From NCBI GenBank assembly GCA_018716295.1, contig DVKC01000041.1:50018-114017 (forward strand): 64,000 bases of DNA, written 5' to 3'. The translations under genes were made by a program, and so were the position numbers. The notes under the pieces were generated by a model. The model did no database searches, was not told where the DNA came from, and was given only the letters and a program-made list of their open reading frames with translations. This document shows positions 15,745 through 26,186 of the stretch, one piece after another. Each line of letters begins with the position of its first letter. The first letter of the stretch is position 1. Origin of the DNA: Candidatus Avimuribaculum pullicola (lineage in GTDB: Bacteria > Bacteroidota > Bacteroidia > Bacteroidales > Muribaculaceae).

Positions 15745-16329
15745 ATGAAGATAACTGATGGAGAAGAAACGAAATGGGAAACGCTCGACAGCGTGTACCT
15801 GATACGCCGTCCGTGGCTTACTGCACGGCGCGACACTGTGAAACTTGCCAATGGCATTGTCAATGACGAGTTTTATGTGCTTGAGTATCCCGAGTGGGTG
15901 AATACGATAGCTGTGACGAAAGGTGGTAAATTCATCATGATAAGGCAATACCGCCATGGCATTGACGGAACGAGCTATGAAGTGTGTGCCGGTTGTTGCG
16001 AGGAAGGTGAAGCGCCCGAGGAGGCTGCTCGTCGTGAGTTGCTCGAAGAAACTGGTTATGCTGGTGGCATGTGGCGAGAAATAATGACGGTTGCTACCAA
16101 TGCAAGCAGCATGAATAATTATACACACTGTTTCGTTGCCGAGGGTGTTGAAAAGGTGGGTGATAGCCACCTTGAACCGACCGAGGAGTTGAGTGTGTTT
16201 CTGCTTGACGAGGCCGAGGTGCTGGCTCTGTTGCACGGCGATGTGGTAAAACAAGCTACTATGGCCGCCCCATTGTGGAAATATTTTTATGAAAAATCGT
16301 GTGCTGCAACGGCATTGCGGCTACCGTAA
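15745..16329 (+). CDS. NUDIX hydrolase
   Basis: 194 residues with an intact Nudix box: Gly-x5-Glu-x7-Arg-Glu-x2-Glu-Glu-x-Gly, seen as GCCEEGEAPEEAARRELLEE then TGY. The upstream strand TIAVTKGGKFIMIRQYRHG and the overall length match the ADP-ribose/NDP-sugar pyrophosphatase branch, which cleaves nucleoside diphosphates linked to another moiety using magnesium. Substrate specificity is not determined by what can be seen. It is monocistronic, divergent from the LruC gene and followed by a hairpin terminator. Confidence 0.88.
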   Translation: MKITDGEETKWETLDSVYLIRRPWLTARRDTVKLANGIVNDEFYVLEYPEWVNTIAVTKGGKFIMIRQYRHGIDGTSYEVCAGCCEEGEAPEEAARRELLEETGYAGGMWREIMTVATNASSMNNYTHCFVAEGVEKVGDSHLEPTEELSVFLLDEAEVLALLHGDVVKQATMAAPLWKYFYEKSCAATALRLP

Positions 16330-16336
16330 TAGTAAA

Positions 16337-16375
16337 AAAGAAACAAGGCCGCCCCTCGGCGACCTGGCTTCTTTT
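16337..16375 (+). terminator. Terminator after the NUDIX gene
   Basis: AAAGAA pairs with TTCTTT around a GGCCGCC/GGCGACC inner stem (one mismatch), ending in TTTT at 16372-16375. From 16381 to 16849 I see no gene; the sequence is AT-rich. Confidence 0.5.
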
Positions 16376-16849
16376 CAACCAAAAAACACTCCTAATTAAA
16401 CCTAATTTATAAACCCATTAATATGCAATTCCCTTAAGAATTGTAATAAAACCACTAAAACTTTGCCTATTTAAATCATGAAATGTATGTTCTGTATTTC
16501 ACAAGGCAAAGTTATATATAGTTTTCCAAAACGAATGATACTATTATTGCAAAAACGTGGCATTTTGTGACTTTTTTTGATGTCTATTGTGTGTTTTGCT
16601 GTGAAAATGGTGAGTATGGCGGCAAATTGATGGGTTATGGTTGCTTTGATTCTCATTGTTCGTGTGGGGCGGTGATGGTCAAAAGGACGTTTGTGTGGCC
16701 GCATGCGACGTTGTGGCAATGATAATGCGTGTTTTGTGGGAAACTGTTTGCGGAAATTTTAAAAAAGTTTTTTAGAAAGATTAAATATTGAAAAAATCGA
16801 ACGGTTTCTGAAATATATTGCCGATAAATGCTTAACTTAGCAAATCGTA

Positions 16850-16931
16850 AAGACACTAAATATAGAAGTCTAATAGAAGTCCTTATTATTAGATGCGCAA
16901 GGCTGGCCGTGAGGTTGGGCTTGCGTTTTTT
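16850..16931 (+). ncRNA. Candidate small RNA with intrinsic terminator upstream of rho
   Basis: Two hairpins follow each other: TCTAATA/TATTAGA (about 16869-16893), then CGCAAG (16896-16901) paired with CTTGCG (16920-16925), followed by six T residues. No coding frame is plausible and the preceding gene has its own terminator. A degenerate -7 element (TAACTTAG, 16833-16840) precedes it. The alternative is a terminator in the distal rho leader. No known RNA family is recognised. Confidence 0.4.
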
Positions 16932-16995
16932 GATAAATTAATGCACAATAGAAGCAGATTTTGTCGCTGGTCGCTGCTGTTTACGAAAAAATTAC

Positions 16996-17215
16996 TATAT
17001 TTGCATCGCAATTCAGCACAGGCTGTTGGTTCTAAGCCACATTGTTCGTTCGAGAAAGGTGGTTCAACGGCTGGATTTCCCGATACAGGAATTTTTCAAA
17101 AATATATATTTTAACCACATGTTTTTTGCGGGCAAGATGTCTGCATTGTGCATGAACAGAGGCGTTTAGGGCCTTTCAAGTCATGCAATTATCCCAATAT
17201 ATTTCAATAATATAT
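16996..17215 (+). promoter_or_regulatory. rho promoter -7 element and leader
   Basis: TATATTTG at 16996-17003 is a full -7 match; no clear -33 lies at the right spacing. The leader of about 205 bases contains an AAGCCAC/GTGGTT pairing (about 17033-17065). Rho genes are often autoregulated through their leaders, so the structure may matter, but that is inference. Confidence 0.4.
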
Positions 17216-19366
17216 ATGTACACGCTATCTGATTTAAGTTCGATGGACTTGCCTGAGTTGAAGGCAATTGCTATGTCAATGGAAATTAACAAGATTGATG
17301 ATTTGAGCCAAAACGACTTGGTTTACGCTATCCTTGACCAGCAGGCTATCAACACTTCGAAGGCCTCGACTGCAAATATGTCGGAACGAAAGAAGAAATC
17401 ACCTAAACCAAAGGTCAAAGCAAAAAAAGCCGCTGACAACAAAGAAGTTGTTGCCGCCGACAATAACGGAGCCGCTTTGCAGCCAACAAAGAAAGCAGGG
17501 AAAAATAAGAAAACACCTAAGGCTGCTGCCGACGTGCGCACACTGCAAGATGGCGATAACAATGTAGCTGCGGCAGAGGAACTGCCATTGTTTGACCAGG
17601 CTCAAGAACAGCCAGCCGACAACCAGCCTAAACAACGAAAAAAGAATAGGAAAAACAAAGAAATGGAAAATAACAACAATGCCGATGAGGCAAATGGCCA
17701 ACAGGACAATATCGGCGAGGTAGAGAATAACGCTGCAACCGAATCAATAATATATGTTGAAACACCGGGAATACCCGATGCTGTCGCTCCACAGGAGATG
17801 CAAATGCAAGGTGACATGACAGCCAATAACGACAATATGGCAGCCGCCGATAATGTGGGCGAACAGGGGCAGGGCGTAGAAGCGTTGCCACAAGAGGAAG
17901 CACAACAGCAATCTGACGATGCTCAGCCGCAAGAGGCTGCTTCGCAAGAGGTGAAAAGACCGTCGTTTTCGTTAGACTCGTTTTTTAACACTGGTTCGCG
18001 AAAGACTTTCAAGCCTCGTAGCCGTGAAGAACGTGAAGAGGCTGCCCGCCGTGCTGCCGAAGAAGCGCGCCGCGCCGCCGAGGAAGCCGCCAATGCTCCA
18101 ATAATAATACAAGAGCCTCAAGCCGAGAAACAAGAGGCCGACCAAGCTCAAGCCGCTCCTGCGGGTAAGCGTGGCAAGTATAAGCAAGCCGGCAAACAAG
18201 CTGCCAAGCAGCAGGCTGTAGCCGAACCTGAACCCGAACCGTTCAACTTCGAGGGAATATTGAAAGCTACAGGTGTGTTGGAGGTGATGCCTGATGGGTA
18301 TGGTTTCTTGCGTTCGTCGGATTATAATTACCTTACGTCACCCGATGACGTGTATGTAGCTCAAAGCCAGATAAAACTCAATGGGTTGAAAACTGGTGAC
18401 GTGGTTGAAGGAACGATACGCCCGCCGAAGGAAGGTGAAAAATATTTCCCGCTTTGCAAGGTTGACCTCATAAATGGTCGTACTCCTGAATTTGTCCGTG
18501 ACCGGATTCCGTTTGAACATCTTGTGCCGTTGTTCCCTGATGAAAAATTTGATCTCACAAGCGGCAAGACGTGCAACATTTCGACACGCATCGTGGACAT
18601 GTTTGCACCGATAGGCAAAGGGCAGCGCGGATTGATTGTCGCCCCGCCGAAGACTGGTAAAACTGTGCTATTGAAGGATATCGCTAATGCCATATCGGAA
18701 AACCACCCCGAAACTTATATGATAATATTGCTTATCGATGAGCGTCCTGAGGAAGTGACCGACATGGCCCGCAGTGTAAATGCCGAGGTCATCGCATCGA
18801 CTTTTGACGAGCCAGCCGAGCGGCATGTGAAGATTGCCGGGCTTGTGCTTGAGAAAGCTAAGCGCATGGTAGAGTGCGGTCATGATGTGGTGATTTTGCT
18901 TGATTCGATTACTCGCTTGGCGCGTGCCTACAACACCGTGTCGCCGGCTTCGGGCAAAATCTTGTCGGGTGGCGTTGATGCCAATGCCTTGCAGAAACCG
19001 AAACGTTTCTTTGGCGCGGCCCGCAACATTGAGAATGGCGGTAGCCTTACCATTATCGCCACAGCCTTGATTGAAACAGGCTCGAAGATGGATGAGGTGA
19101 TTTTTGAAGAGTTCAAGGGGACAGGTAACATGGAGTTGCAACTCGACCGCAAATTGTCGAACAAGCGTATATTCCCGTCGGTTGACATCATGGCATCGAG
19201 CACTCGCCGTGACGACTTGTTGCTTTCTCGCGACACGCTCAACCGCATGTGGGTGTTGCGCCGCTTCTTGAGCGACCGCAATTCAATCGAGGCAATGGAA
19301 TTTATAAAGGAGCGCATGGAACGCACTCGTTCCAATGAAGAATTACTCTTGTCGATGAACGACTGA
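17216..19366 (+). CDS. rho: Transcription termination factor Rho, with large disordered insert
   Basis: 716 residues, far longer than the roughly 420 of E. coli Rho. The Rho N-terminal helical domain ([19 protein letters not shown]) opens the protein. Then comes an insert of about 280 residues rich in Gln, Asn, Ala and Lys, including a charged Arg/Glu/Ala helix. It is followed by the RNA-binding cold-shock domain ([15 protein letters not shown]) and the hexameric ATPase with Walker A (APPKTGKT) and [12 protein letters not shown]. It unwinds RNA and ends transcription. ATG 17216 fits the family start better than ATG 17183. Comparable inserts in Bacteroides Rho have been reported to form condensates. 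Confidence 0.96.
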   Translation: MYTLSDLSSMDLPELKAIAMSMEINKIDDLSQNDLVYAILDQQAINTSKASTANMSERKKKSPKPKVKAKKAADNKEVVAADNNGAALQPTKKAGKNKKTPKAAADVRTLQDGDNNVAAAEELPLFDQAQEQPADNQPKQRKKNRKNKEMENNNNADEANGQQDNIGEVENNAATESIIYVETPGIPDAVAPQEMQMQGDMTANNDNMAAADNVGEQGQGVEALPQEEAQQQSDDAQPQEAASQEVKRPSFSLDSFFNTGSRKTFKPRSREEREEAARRAAEEARRAAEEAANAPIIIQEPQAEKQEADQAQAAPAGKRGKYKQAGKQAAKQQAVAEPEPEPFNFEGILKATGVLEVMPDGYGFLRSSDYNYLTSPDDVYVAQSQIKLNGLKTGDVVEGTIRPPKEGEKYFPLCKVDLINGRTPEFVRDRIPFEHLVPLFPDEKFDLTSGKTCNISTRIVDMFAPIGKGQRGLIVAPPKTGKTVLLKDIANAISENHPETYMIILLIDERPEEVTDMARSVNAEVIASTFDEPAERHVKIAGLVLEKAKRMVECGHDVVILLDSITRLARAYNTVSPASGKILSGGVDANALQKPKRFFGAARNIENGGSLTIIATALIETGSKMDEVIFEEFKGTGNMELQLDRKLSNKRIFPSVDIMASSTRRDDLLLSRDTLNRMWVLRRFLSDRNSIEAMEFIKERMERTRSNEELLLSMND

Positions 19367-19403
19367 TTTCGACTGCATCACGCAGAGAAAATAAATAGCA
19401 TAT

Positions 19404-19450
19404 AATCAGCACCAGCACTCATAAAATGGGTTTTGCTGGTGCTGATTTTG
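19404..19450 (+). terminator. Terminator after rho
   Basis: A perfect 14-bp stem, AATCAGCACCAGCA (19404-19417) with TGCTGGTGCTGATT (19434-19447), followed by a short T-rich stretch. Confidence 0.7.
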
Positions 19451-19504
19451 TATGCGCGGTAATAATCGTGGAAATGTAACGGACAAGATATGTGTATAAC
19501 AAGT

Positions 19505-19544
19505 GACTTCGGAGATGCCATGCCTGTGACATCTCCGAAGCCGT
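19505..19544. repeat. REP-like palindrome, copy 2
   Basis: CTTCGGAGATG (19507-19517) pairs with CATCTCCGAAG (19530-19540). It sits between the convergent rho and ricT genes and shares its core with copies at 2102, 34069 and 59290. The left arm has lost one base pair of the consensus (GACTTC for GGCTTC). Confidence 0.75.
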
Positions 19545-19651
19545 GTTTTATAGAAGGATAACTATCCGTAGTGGGTAATGTTTTGCCATGGGGCAAAAAC
19601 TGATATCAAACTTATCTCAGCACGTCTGCATTGATTTGTTGGCGGTTGATT

Positions 19652-21139
19652 TTATTGTTGCCCTTGTGGAGGTTGCTGCTGAGGTTTGGGCTGTTGTGGC
19701 TTTGGGTTGTCATTGCCGCCGTTGCCGTTGCCGTTGTTCCCGCCATTTCGGCGAGGTGGGCGGTTACGGCGGTTGTTGTTTCCGCCTCCATTCCCATTAT
19801 TACCACCTCCATTGTTGTTTCGCTGTTGGTCATTGCGAGCGTTTCCGCCATCTTGTTGCTGGCGGCGTTGTGGCTTGGCGTTGCCTCCGTCGGCTTGTTG
19901 CTGCTTGTTCTTTTGTTGAGGCTTGTTGGGCTGTCCATCCTTGTTGGCTTCGGCCTGTTGATGGTTGCCTTGGTTGCCATTGCCTTGAGGCTTGTTCTGC
20001 TGTTTTTTGCCACTCTTGTTTTTCTTTCGCTTGGCCTTGTCAAACCGTGTGACATCGGCTTGTTCTATTATGTCGCCGAAAGCTTTGCGTTCCGATTCAC
20101 GTTCCTTGCTATCGAGTGCGAGTTTCTCGGGTTTCACGCCATTCTTGTTAAGGGCGATGATTTCAAACACTCGCTCTACCGATATGGTCACAAGGTTCGT
20201 TGGAGTTGACTTGTCGGTCGAGTAGGTCATTTCCCGCTTCAGAATATCGGTCTTGAAGTGGTAATATGTGTGGTCTTTCGTTTCAAGTTTTGCATCTTTT
20301 GGAGGCAACTTCTTGACGATTTCGGCATAGCAATCCACTTCAAAGTTCATGCAGCACTTCAGCTTGGCGCATTGTCCTGCAAGCTTCTGCGGGTTGAGCG
20401 ATATGTCTTGGAAACGTGCGGCACTTGTTGCAACCGAAACGAAATTGGTCATCCAGCTTGAGCAGCACAGAGGTCGTCCACAAGGCCCGATACCGCCTAT
20501 GCGTCCGGCTTCTTGCCTGGCTCCGATTTGCTTCATTTCGATGCGCACCTTGAATTCCTCGGCCAGCACTTTTATAAGTTGGCGGAAATCGACACGTTCA
20601 TCGGCAATATAATAGAAGATAGCCTTGTTGCCGTCGCCCTGATATTCGACATCGCCAATTTTCATGCTCAATTTTAGGTTCTCGGCAATCTTCCGCGAGC
20701 GTATCATTGTATCTACCTCTTTGGCCTTAGCCTCTTCATATCGGGCTATGTCGTTTGGCTTTGCTTTGCGGAACACTCGCAATATTTCGGCATCGGGACG
20801 CAAGTTGGCGCGTTTCATTTGCAGCTTCACCAGTCGTCCCATCATCGACACGCGCCCGATGTCATGCCCGGGCGATGCCTCGACGGCCACCAAGTCGCCT
20901 ATTGCGAGTTGCAGATGCTGGCTATTGCGGTAAAATCCACGGCGCGTGTTCTTGAACGCCACTTCGATTATGTCGTCGGCATCGTTGAAATCACCTGGCA
21001 CATCGCTTAGCCAATTGCAACTCTGCAACTTGCTGCGAGGCCCCAAGGCTTGATTGCTGACGGCAGCCATTGCGGCATCATTGACCGTTTCGTGCTGCGT
21101 CGTTGTGGGCTTGTCTTTTTCGATATTGTCGCTCATCAT
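19652..21139 (-). CDS. ricT: PSP1/RicT (YaaT)-type protein with G/N/R/Q-rich tail
   Basis: 495 residues. Residues 60-290 form the PSP1 domain with cysteine pairs typical of RicT: C220, C225, C226 (GPCGRPLCC) and C257, C262, C263 (GQCAKLKCC), which in Bacillus help hold Fe-S clusters. RicT belongs to the Y-complex that steers RNase Y cleavage. Here the gene starts 3 bases after the rny stop, so partner genes are in one operon. Residues 370-495 are a disordered tail of Lys/Gln/Asn, then GGN and RRN runs. A second ATG at 21136 is equally possible. The RNA-decay role is inferred from family and neighbour. Confidence 0.85.
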   Translation of the reverse strand: MMSDNIEKDKPTTTQHETVNDAAMAAVSNQALGPRSKLQSCNWLSDVPGDFNDADDIIEVAFKNTRRGFYRNSQHLQLAIGDLVAVEASPGHDIGRVSMMGRLVKLQMKRANLRPDAEILRVFRKAKPNDIARYEEAKAKEVDTMIRSRKIAENLKLSMKIGDVEYQGDGNKAIFYYIADERVDFRQLIKVLAEEFKVRIEMKQIGARQEAGRIGGIGPCGRPLCCSSWMTNFVSVATSAARFQDISLNPQKLAGQCAKLKCCMNFEVDCYAEIVKKLPPKDAKLETKDHTYYHFKTDILKREMTYSTDKSTPTNLVTISVERVFEIIALNKNGVKPEKLALDSKERESERKAFGDIIEQADVTRFDKAKRKKNKSGKKQQNKPQGNGNQGNHQQAEANKDGQPNKPQQKNKQQQADGGNAKPQRRQQQDGGNARNDQQRNNNGGGNNGNGGGNNNRRNRPPRRNGGNNGNGNGGNDNPKPQQPKPQQQPPQGQQ

Positions 21140-21142
21140 TGT

Positions 21143-22681
21143 TTACTTGGCAAAGCTGACGGCGCGGGTTTCGCGGATCACGGTAATCCTCACCTGTCCT
21201 GGATAGGTCAACTCATCTTGTATCTTCTTGGCGATTTCGGCCGATAGTTTTTCGGTTTGTGCGTCGTCGATTTTGTCGGCACCTACTATCACGCGCAATT
21301 CACGGCCAGCTTGAATGGCGTAGGTCTTGATTACGCCGGGATAAGAGAGCGCGAGCTGTTCAAGGTCGTTGAGTCGCTTGATGTAGGCTTCGACCACTTC
21401 GCGGCGTGCGCCTGGACGTGCGCCCGAGATTGCATCACACACTTGCACGATTGGTGCGAGCATACTTGTGGCTTCCTCTTCGTCGTGGTGTGCGCCTATG
21501 GCGTTGCAGATGTCGGGTTTTTCCTTATATTTTTCGGCGAGTTTCATGCCCAACAGTGCGTGTGGCAATTCTGGCTCATCGTCAGGCACTTTGCCTATGT
21601 CGTGGAGCAATCCGGCACGGCGAGCTTTCTTGGGGTTCAATCCAAGTTCGGTGGCCATGATGGCACACAAGTTGGCAGTTTCGCGCGAGTGCTGGAGCAG
21701 GTTCTGCCCATAGCTTGAACGGTACTTCATTTTGCCAACGAGTCGAATCAATTCGGGGTGCAAGCCATGTATGCCGAGGTCGATTGCGGTGCGTTTGCCT
21801 GTTTCGATTATTTCTTCTTCGACTTGCTTGCGCACCTTGGCTACAACCTCCTCGATGCGAGCAGGGTGTATGCGTCCGTCGGCTACCAGTTGGTGCAATG
21901 CAAGGCGGGCAATCTCGCGGCGCACGGGGTCGAAACCCGATAGCACGATTGCCTCGGGGGTGTCATCGACGATGATTTCAATGCCAGTTGCGGCTTCGAG
22001 TGCGCGAATGTTGCGTCCCTCACGCCCGATGATGCGTCCCTTGATTTCGTCGCTGTCGATGTGGAACACTGTCACGGCATTTTCGATTGCCGTTTCGGTG
22101 GCAACTCGCTGTATTGTTTGCACCACGATGCGCTTGGCTTCCTTGTTGGCCGTCATCTTGGCTTCGTCCATGATGTCGTTGATATATGCGGCAGCGGCGG
22201 TTTTTGCCTCGTCTTTGAGCGATTCCACGAGTTTTTCCTTGGCTTCTTCGGCCGAGAGTCCCGACACGTGTTCCAGTGTTTCCTGGATATTGCGGTGCAT
22301 CTTGTCGAGCTCGGCTTGCTTGCTATCGACCAGTGCAAGTTGGTTTTCGAGGTTGCCTTTCATGGCATCTACCTCGTTTTTCTTGCGTTGCAATTCAGAT
22401 TGTTGTTGGTTCATCTGCATTTCACGCTGCTTGAGCTTGGCTTCGGCAGTTTGTACCTTTGCCAACCTGGCATTTGCTGTTTTCTCGGCTTCCGACTTTA
22501 TAGCCATTTCGGCTTCTTTAGCCTCGATAATTTTGTTCTTCTTGATCATCTCGGCCTCAAGTTTGGCTTCATCGATGATTCCTTTACCTTTGGCCTTGTC
22601 GATATGGCGTGATATTGCTATTGCCACCACGCCTCCTATGGCAAGGCTTGCCACGATAGAAATGATAAGTATAAGGGTCAT
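21143..22681 (-). CDS. rny: Ribonuclease Y
   Basis: 512 residues, normal length. An N-terminal membrane helix (residues 3-23) is followed by a coiled coil of about 150 residues (Lys/Glu/Gln-rich). The KH domain carries [15 protein letters not shown], then comes the HD domain with [15 protein letters not shown] and GAHHDE. The enzyme is the membrane-anchored endonuclease that starts mRNA decay in many bacteria. It lies between a probable 6S RNA and ricT on the same strand; the ricT start is 3 bases on. ATG follows the family start MTLILIISI. Confidence 0.96.
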   Translation of the reverse strand: MTLILIISIVASLAIGGVVAIAISRHIDKAKGKGIIDEAKLEAEMIKKNKIIEAKEAEMAIKSEAEKTANARLAKVQTAEAKLKQREMQMNQQQSELQRKKNEVDAMKGNLENQLALVDSKQAELDKMHRNIQETLEHVSGLSAEEAKEKLVESLKDEAKTAAAAYINDIMDEAKMTANKEAKRIVVQTIQRVATETAIENAVTVFHIDSDEIKGRIIGREGRNIRALEAATGIEIIVDDTPEAIVLSGFDPVRREIARLALHQLVADGRIHPARIEEVVAKVRKQVEEEIIETGKRTAIDLGIHGLHPELIRLVGKMKYRSSYGQNLLQHSRETANLCAIMATELGLNPKKARRAGLLHDIGKVPDDEPELPHALLGMKLAEKYKEKPDICNAIGAHHDEEEATSMLAPIVQVCDAISGARPGARREVVEAYIKRLNDLEQLALSYPGVIKTYAIQAGRELRVIVGADKIDDAQTEKLSAEIAKKIQDELTYPGQVRITVIRETRAVSFAK

Positions 22682-22714
22682 TTGCTGTTTTTTGTTAAAG
22701 TATGAGTGTATATA

Positions 22715-22920
22715 AAAAAACGCACCGACGATGACAACAGGCAGCTTGCCTCAGCCTGTATATGCATCTACCGGTGCAGGTGATTTGTAAATTTGAAATA
22801 TCTAAAACACGCGCCGCACGACTGCCTTTTGTCATGTAGCCATATAGTTTTTCCCCGCATATAGTTATGCCTATGGTGGGAGTTATAAGGCACTTGTCAT
22901 CAGGCACGTTACTGTGCGCA
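22715..22920 (-). ncRNA. ssrS: Probable 6S RNA between zapA and rny
   Basis: A non-coding stretch of about 200 bases on the minus strand whose two ends pair. The complement of 22914-22918 (CGCAC) pairs with GTGCG at 22721-22725, and GATGACAA (complement of 22894-22901) pairs with TTGTCATC (complement of 22730-22737). A 3' hairpin (ACAGGC/GCCTGT) and a run of seven T residues complete it. A long rod closed by its ends, next to zapA, is what 6S RNA looks like; it binds the housekeeping RNA polymerase. The identification rests on structure and synteny, without a covariance search. Confidence 0.5.
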
Positions 22921-22946
22921 CGGTATTGAGGTTATCTATTAAGTGC

Positions 22947-23252
22947 TTATATTTTCACAACAATTTCGTCAAGTTGTCGTTCAAATTCTTTCAAAAAATT
23001 CGCCACGGCATCACTTTTGGCATTTGACTCTACTACGAGCCAAGCAAACTTGAATGCCACCATCGCCATTATTTCTTCGTTTGAGCGTTTGCCTTTGAAC
23101 GAAGCCGCATATTTTTTGCATGCGTCATTGAGCATTTTTTCGGCTTTGCGATATGCTTTTTCTTCGGTCTTGTCTTTAAGCTTTAGCTCAAATTGGTTTG
23201 CGCCTATTTGTATCCAAATCCGGTTGTTGTCCCCGGCCGTCGATGTTGCCAT
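22947..23252 (-). CDS. zapA: Cell division protein ZapA
   Basis: 101 residues, standard ZapA length. The N-terminal part (RIWIQIGANQFELKLKD) is the compact alpha/beta head. The middle EEKAYRKAEKMLND and the C-terminal helix (FAWLVVESNAKSDAVANFLKEFERQLDEI) form the dimerising coiled coil. ZapA crosslinks FtsZ filaments at the division ring. It starts 4 bases after the stop of a small coiled-coil gene, and a probable 6S RNA follows. Confidence 0.9.
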   Translation of the reverse strand: MATSTAGDNNRIWIQIGANQFELKLKDKTEEKAYRKAEKMLNDACKKYAASFKGKRSNEEIMAMVAFKFAWLVVESNAKSDAVANFLKEFERQLDEIVVKI

Positions 23253-23256
23253 AGCA

Positions 23257-23550
23257 TCATTCCATTAATTGAGAGATGCACTTGTCGATGTCCTGCACCA
23301 ACTTTGCAAGCATGTCCCTATTGCGGTCAAGTTCTTCGCGGTTGGTCGATATGGTACGCGCAACTTTAAGGTAGTCATAGTCTTGTTGTAACCTCTCGAT
23401 TTGTGCGCCCATTGCCGCTATTGCCGCCTTGAGTTCTGCATTTTCCTGCTCGACAGCCTCTTTTGCAGCTTTCAGTGCGTTGTATTTCTCAACGAGCACC
23501 CTGCTTTTGGATATTAGCCGAGCCAAGGTGTTTTGCAGTTCGGAGTCCAT
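23257..23550 (-). CDS. Short coiled-coil protein, probable ZapA partner
   Basis: 97 residues, almost entirely helical with heptad leucine/alanine spacing (LVEKYNALKAAKEAVEQENAE, with KAAIAAMGAQIERLQQDYD after it). There is no signal peptide and no enzyme motif. Length, charge pattern and position directly upstream of zapA (4 bases) resemble ZapB-type division proteins, but the identity is not established. A role at the divisome is inferred from context. Confidence 0.6.
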   Translation of the reverse strand: MDSELQNTLARLISKSRVLVEKYNALKAAKEAVEQENAELKAAIAAMGAQIERLQQDYDYLKVARTISTNREELDRNRDMLAKLVQDIDKCISQLME

Positions 23551-23752
23551 GCTTCGTCATTTTTCCACAAATATAAGAGTTTTGCACCTAAAAACAATAT
23601 TATTATTGATTATTTTACAAATATTAGCTTTTTCATGGGCAATAAATGAAAAGTCGGGGGATGCTCACGCATCTCCCGACCTCCGATTTAAAGTATTTAA
23701 TTGAGTACAGAATTTACATTGAGTTAATGAGGCATCATAGCGAAAATGGCTA

Positions 23753-26023
23753 TTAACGGCGAGGCCCGCGGCCATTGCCGTTGCCCATGTCGCGACGTGG
23801 CCCACGACCGTTGCCGTTACCCATGTCGCGGCGAGGCCCGCGGTTGTTGCCGTTGCCGCCATGGTGGTTGTTGCCGCCGCCATTGCCGCCACGACGTTCC
23901 TCATAGCCTTCGGGCTTTTCTTGCAGTGCTTTCATCGACAGGCGGAATTTGCCGGTCTTCTTGTCGATTTCGATGAGTTTCACTGTCACCGTGTCGCCTT
24001 CTTTCAGGCCGGTAGCTTCCATGTCGTCGAAGCGGTTCCATCCGATTTCCGAGATGTGCAGCAATCCGTCGTGTCCGGGCATGAATTCAACAAATGCGCC
24101 AAATTCAAGGATACTGCGCACGACACCCGTATATACTTTGCCTTCTTCGGGCACTGCGGTGATTTCCTTGATGCGAGCCACGGCAGCTTCGATGCTGTCC
24201 TTGTTGGCTGCTGCAATTTCGATTTCACCCTTGCCGTCGATTTCGTCGATGGTGATTATTGCGCCAGTTTCTTCTTGTATGCCTTGGATTGTTTCGCCGC
24301 CCTTGCCGATTATCGCGCCGATAAAGTCTTTATCGACAGTCATCTTCACGATGCGTGGCACGTGAGGCTTGTAATCCTCGCGAGGTGCTGGTATGGTTTC
24401 GTTGATAATGTTCAATATGTGCAAGCGGCCTTCGCGTGCCTGGTTGAGTGCTTGTTCAAGGATTTCATACGACAAGCCGTCGCATTTTATATCCATCTGT
24501 GTGGCTGTGATGCCATCTTTTGTTCCAGTCACTTTGAAGTCCATGTCGCCCAAGTGGTCTTCATCGCCCAAGATGTCGGACAATATGGCGTGTTTTACGT
24601 TGCCTGTGTCGGAGATAAGTCCCATTGCGATACCGGCAACAGGCTTTTTCATCTTCACGCCGGCATCGAGCAGTGCCAGTGTACCGGCACACACGGTGGC
24701 CATTGATGACGAGCCGTTTGATTCCAAGATGTCTGACACGATGCGCACCGTGTAGGGGAAATCATCGGGGAACATGCGCTTGAGGGCGCGATGTGCCAAG
24801 TTACCGTGGCCTATCTCGCGGCGGCCAACGCCACGTTGTGCCTTGGCCTCGCCCGTTGAGAATGGCGGGAAGTTGTAGTGCAGCAAGAAGCGTTCGGTGC
24901 TATGGTTGAGCACATCGTCAACGAGCTTCTCGTCGAGCTTGGTGCCGAGTGTGACTGTTGCAAGTGCCTGGGTTTCGCCACGGGTGAACACAGCCGAGCC
25001 GTGAGGGCCTGGTATGTAGTCAACTTCACACCATATTGGGCGAATTTCGGTGGTTTTGCGGCCATCGAGGCGCACACCCTCGTCGAGCACGCAGCGGCGC
25101 ATGGCCTCTTTTTCCACGTCGTGGTAATAGCGTTGTACAAGCGGAGTCTTCTCTTCGCGTTCTTCCTCGGGTATCGATTCGATGAATTCGTTGCAGATGG
25201 CTTCGAAACTGTCGTTGCGCCAGTGCTTGTCGGCCGAGCCGGCTTTTGCGATAGCGTATGCCTTGTCATAGCAAGCTTCTTTCACTTTGGCACGCAGTTC
25301 CTCGTCGTTCACTTCGTGGCAATATTCGCGTTTCACTACGCCCAATTCCTTGGCAAGTTCCATTTGTGCGGTACATTGCACTTTTATTGCCTCGTGAGCC
25401 ACTTTGAGGGCTTCGAGCAGGTCGGCTTCGCTCACTTCGTCCATCTCGCCTTCGACCATCATAATATTGTCGTAAGTAGCACCCACCATAAGATCCATGT
25501 CAGCTGTTTTCAATTGGTCGAAAGTAGGGTTGATGACGAATTGTCCATCGATACGAGCTACGCGCACTTCCGAAATCGGCCCGTTGAAAGGCACGTCGGA
25601 AACTGCTATGGCTGCCGATGCAGCAAGTCCTGCAAGTGCGTCGGGCATGTCCACGCCGTCCGACGAGAAGAGTATTATGTTGACAAATGTGTCGGCGTGG
25701 TAGTTATCGGGGAATAACGGACGCAGAACACGGTCAACCAAGCGGGCAGTGAGGATTTCGTAATCCGATGCACGGCCTTCGCGTTTTTGGAAGCCTCCAG
25801 GGAAGCGTCCGAAAGCCGAAAATTTCTCTTTATATTCAACCTGGAGTGGCATGAAGTCAACTCCTTCGCCGGCTTCCTTGGCCGACACAACTGTCGCAAG
25901 AAGCATCGTATTGTTCATGCGCAGCTCAACCGCTCCATCGGCCTGCTTGGCAAGTTTGCCAGTTTCGAGGGTGATCACTCGTCCGTCACCCAGGTCGATG
26001 GTTTTCTTTGTAGGTGTTACCAT
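23753..26023 (-). CDS. pnp: Polyribonucleotide nucleotidyltransferase (PNPase)
   Basis: About 756 residues starting at [20 protein letters not shown]; the frame extends further upstream, but those residues are not PNPase-like. Two RNase PH domains are visible ([11 protein letters not shown] near residue 75; [13 protein letters not shown] and [12 protein letters not shown] in the second), with the helical linker between. A KH domain ([18 protein letters not shown]) and an S1 domain ([15 protein letters not shown]) follow. It degrades RNA 3' to 5' with phosphate. The C-terminus adds a Gly/Asn/Arg tail with repeated [12 protein letters not shown] units. TATCTTTG near 26053-26060 (minus strand) may be its -7 element. 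Confidence 0.96.
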   Translation of the reverse strand: MVTPTKKTIDLGDGRVITLETGKLAKQADGAVELRMNNTMLLATVVSAKEAGEGVDFMPLQVEYKEKFSAFGRFPGGFQKREGRASDYEILTARLVDRVLRPLFPDNYHADTFVNIILFSSDGVDMPDALAGLAASAAIAVSDVPFNGPISEVRVARIDGQFVINPTFDQLKTADMDLMVGATYDNIMMVEGEMDEVSEADLLEALKVAHEAIKVQCTAQMELAKELGVVKREYCHEVNDEELRAKVKEACYDKAYAIAKAGSADKHWRNDSFEAICNEFIESIPEEEREEKTPLVQRYYHDVEKEAMRRCVLDEGVRLDGRKTTEIRPIWCEVDYIPGPHGSAVFTRGETQALATVTLGTKLDEKLVDDVLNHSTERFLLHYNFPPFSTGEAKAQRGVGRREIGHGNLAHRALKRMFPDDFPYTVRIVSDILESNGSSSMATVCAGTLALLDAGVKMKKPVAGIAMGLISDTGNVKHAILSDILGDEDHLGDMDFKVTGTKDGITATQMDIKCDGLSYEILEQALNQAREGRLHILNIINETIPAPREDYKPHVPRIVKMTVDKDFIGAIIGKGGETIQGIQEETGAIITIDEIDGKGEIEIAAANKDSIEAAVARIKEITAVPEEGKVYTGVVRSILEFGAFVEFMPGHDGLLHISEIGWNRFDDMEATGLKEGDTVTVKLIEIDKKTGKFRLSMKALQEKPEGYEERRGGNGGGNNHHGGNGNNRGPRRDMGNGNGRGPRRDMGNGNGRGPRR

Positions 26024-26186
26024 AAATATTATTCTACTTGTAAAAATTCCCGCAAAGATACACAAACTTTCTGATAAAACGCCCAACGATAAACGATTAT
26101 TCGTGATAATCGCCCCAAAAACACCCCAATGAAGCTCACGTAGTGAGATGTTACAGTTTTTTAAGAAAAAATTCAAAACAGTTTCT

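Noticed and set aside
19505..19544. The REP-like palindrome after rho as the rho terminator
   Set aside because: A separate perfect terminator hairpin lies upstream at 19404-19447, and the palindrome has no T-run and recurs at unrelated sites.
26024..26176. N-terminal extension of PNPase from a TTG start
   Set aside because: The extension of about 50 residues is unlike PNPase and covers the promoter region; [15 protein letters not shown] is the family start.
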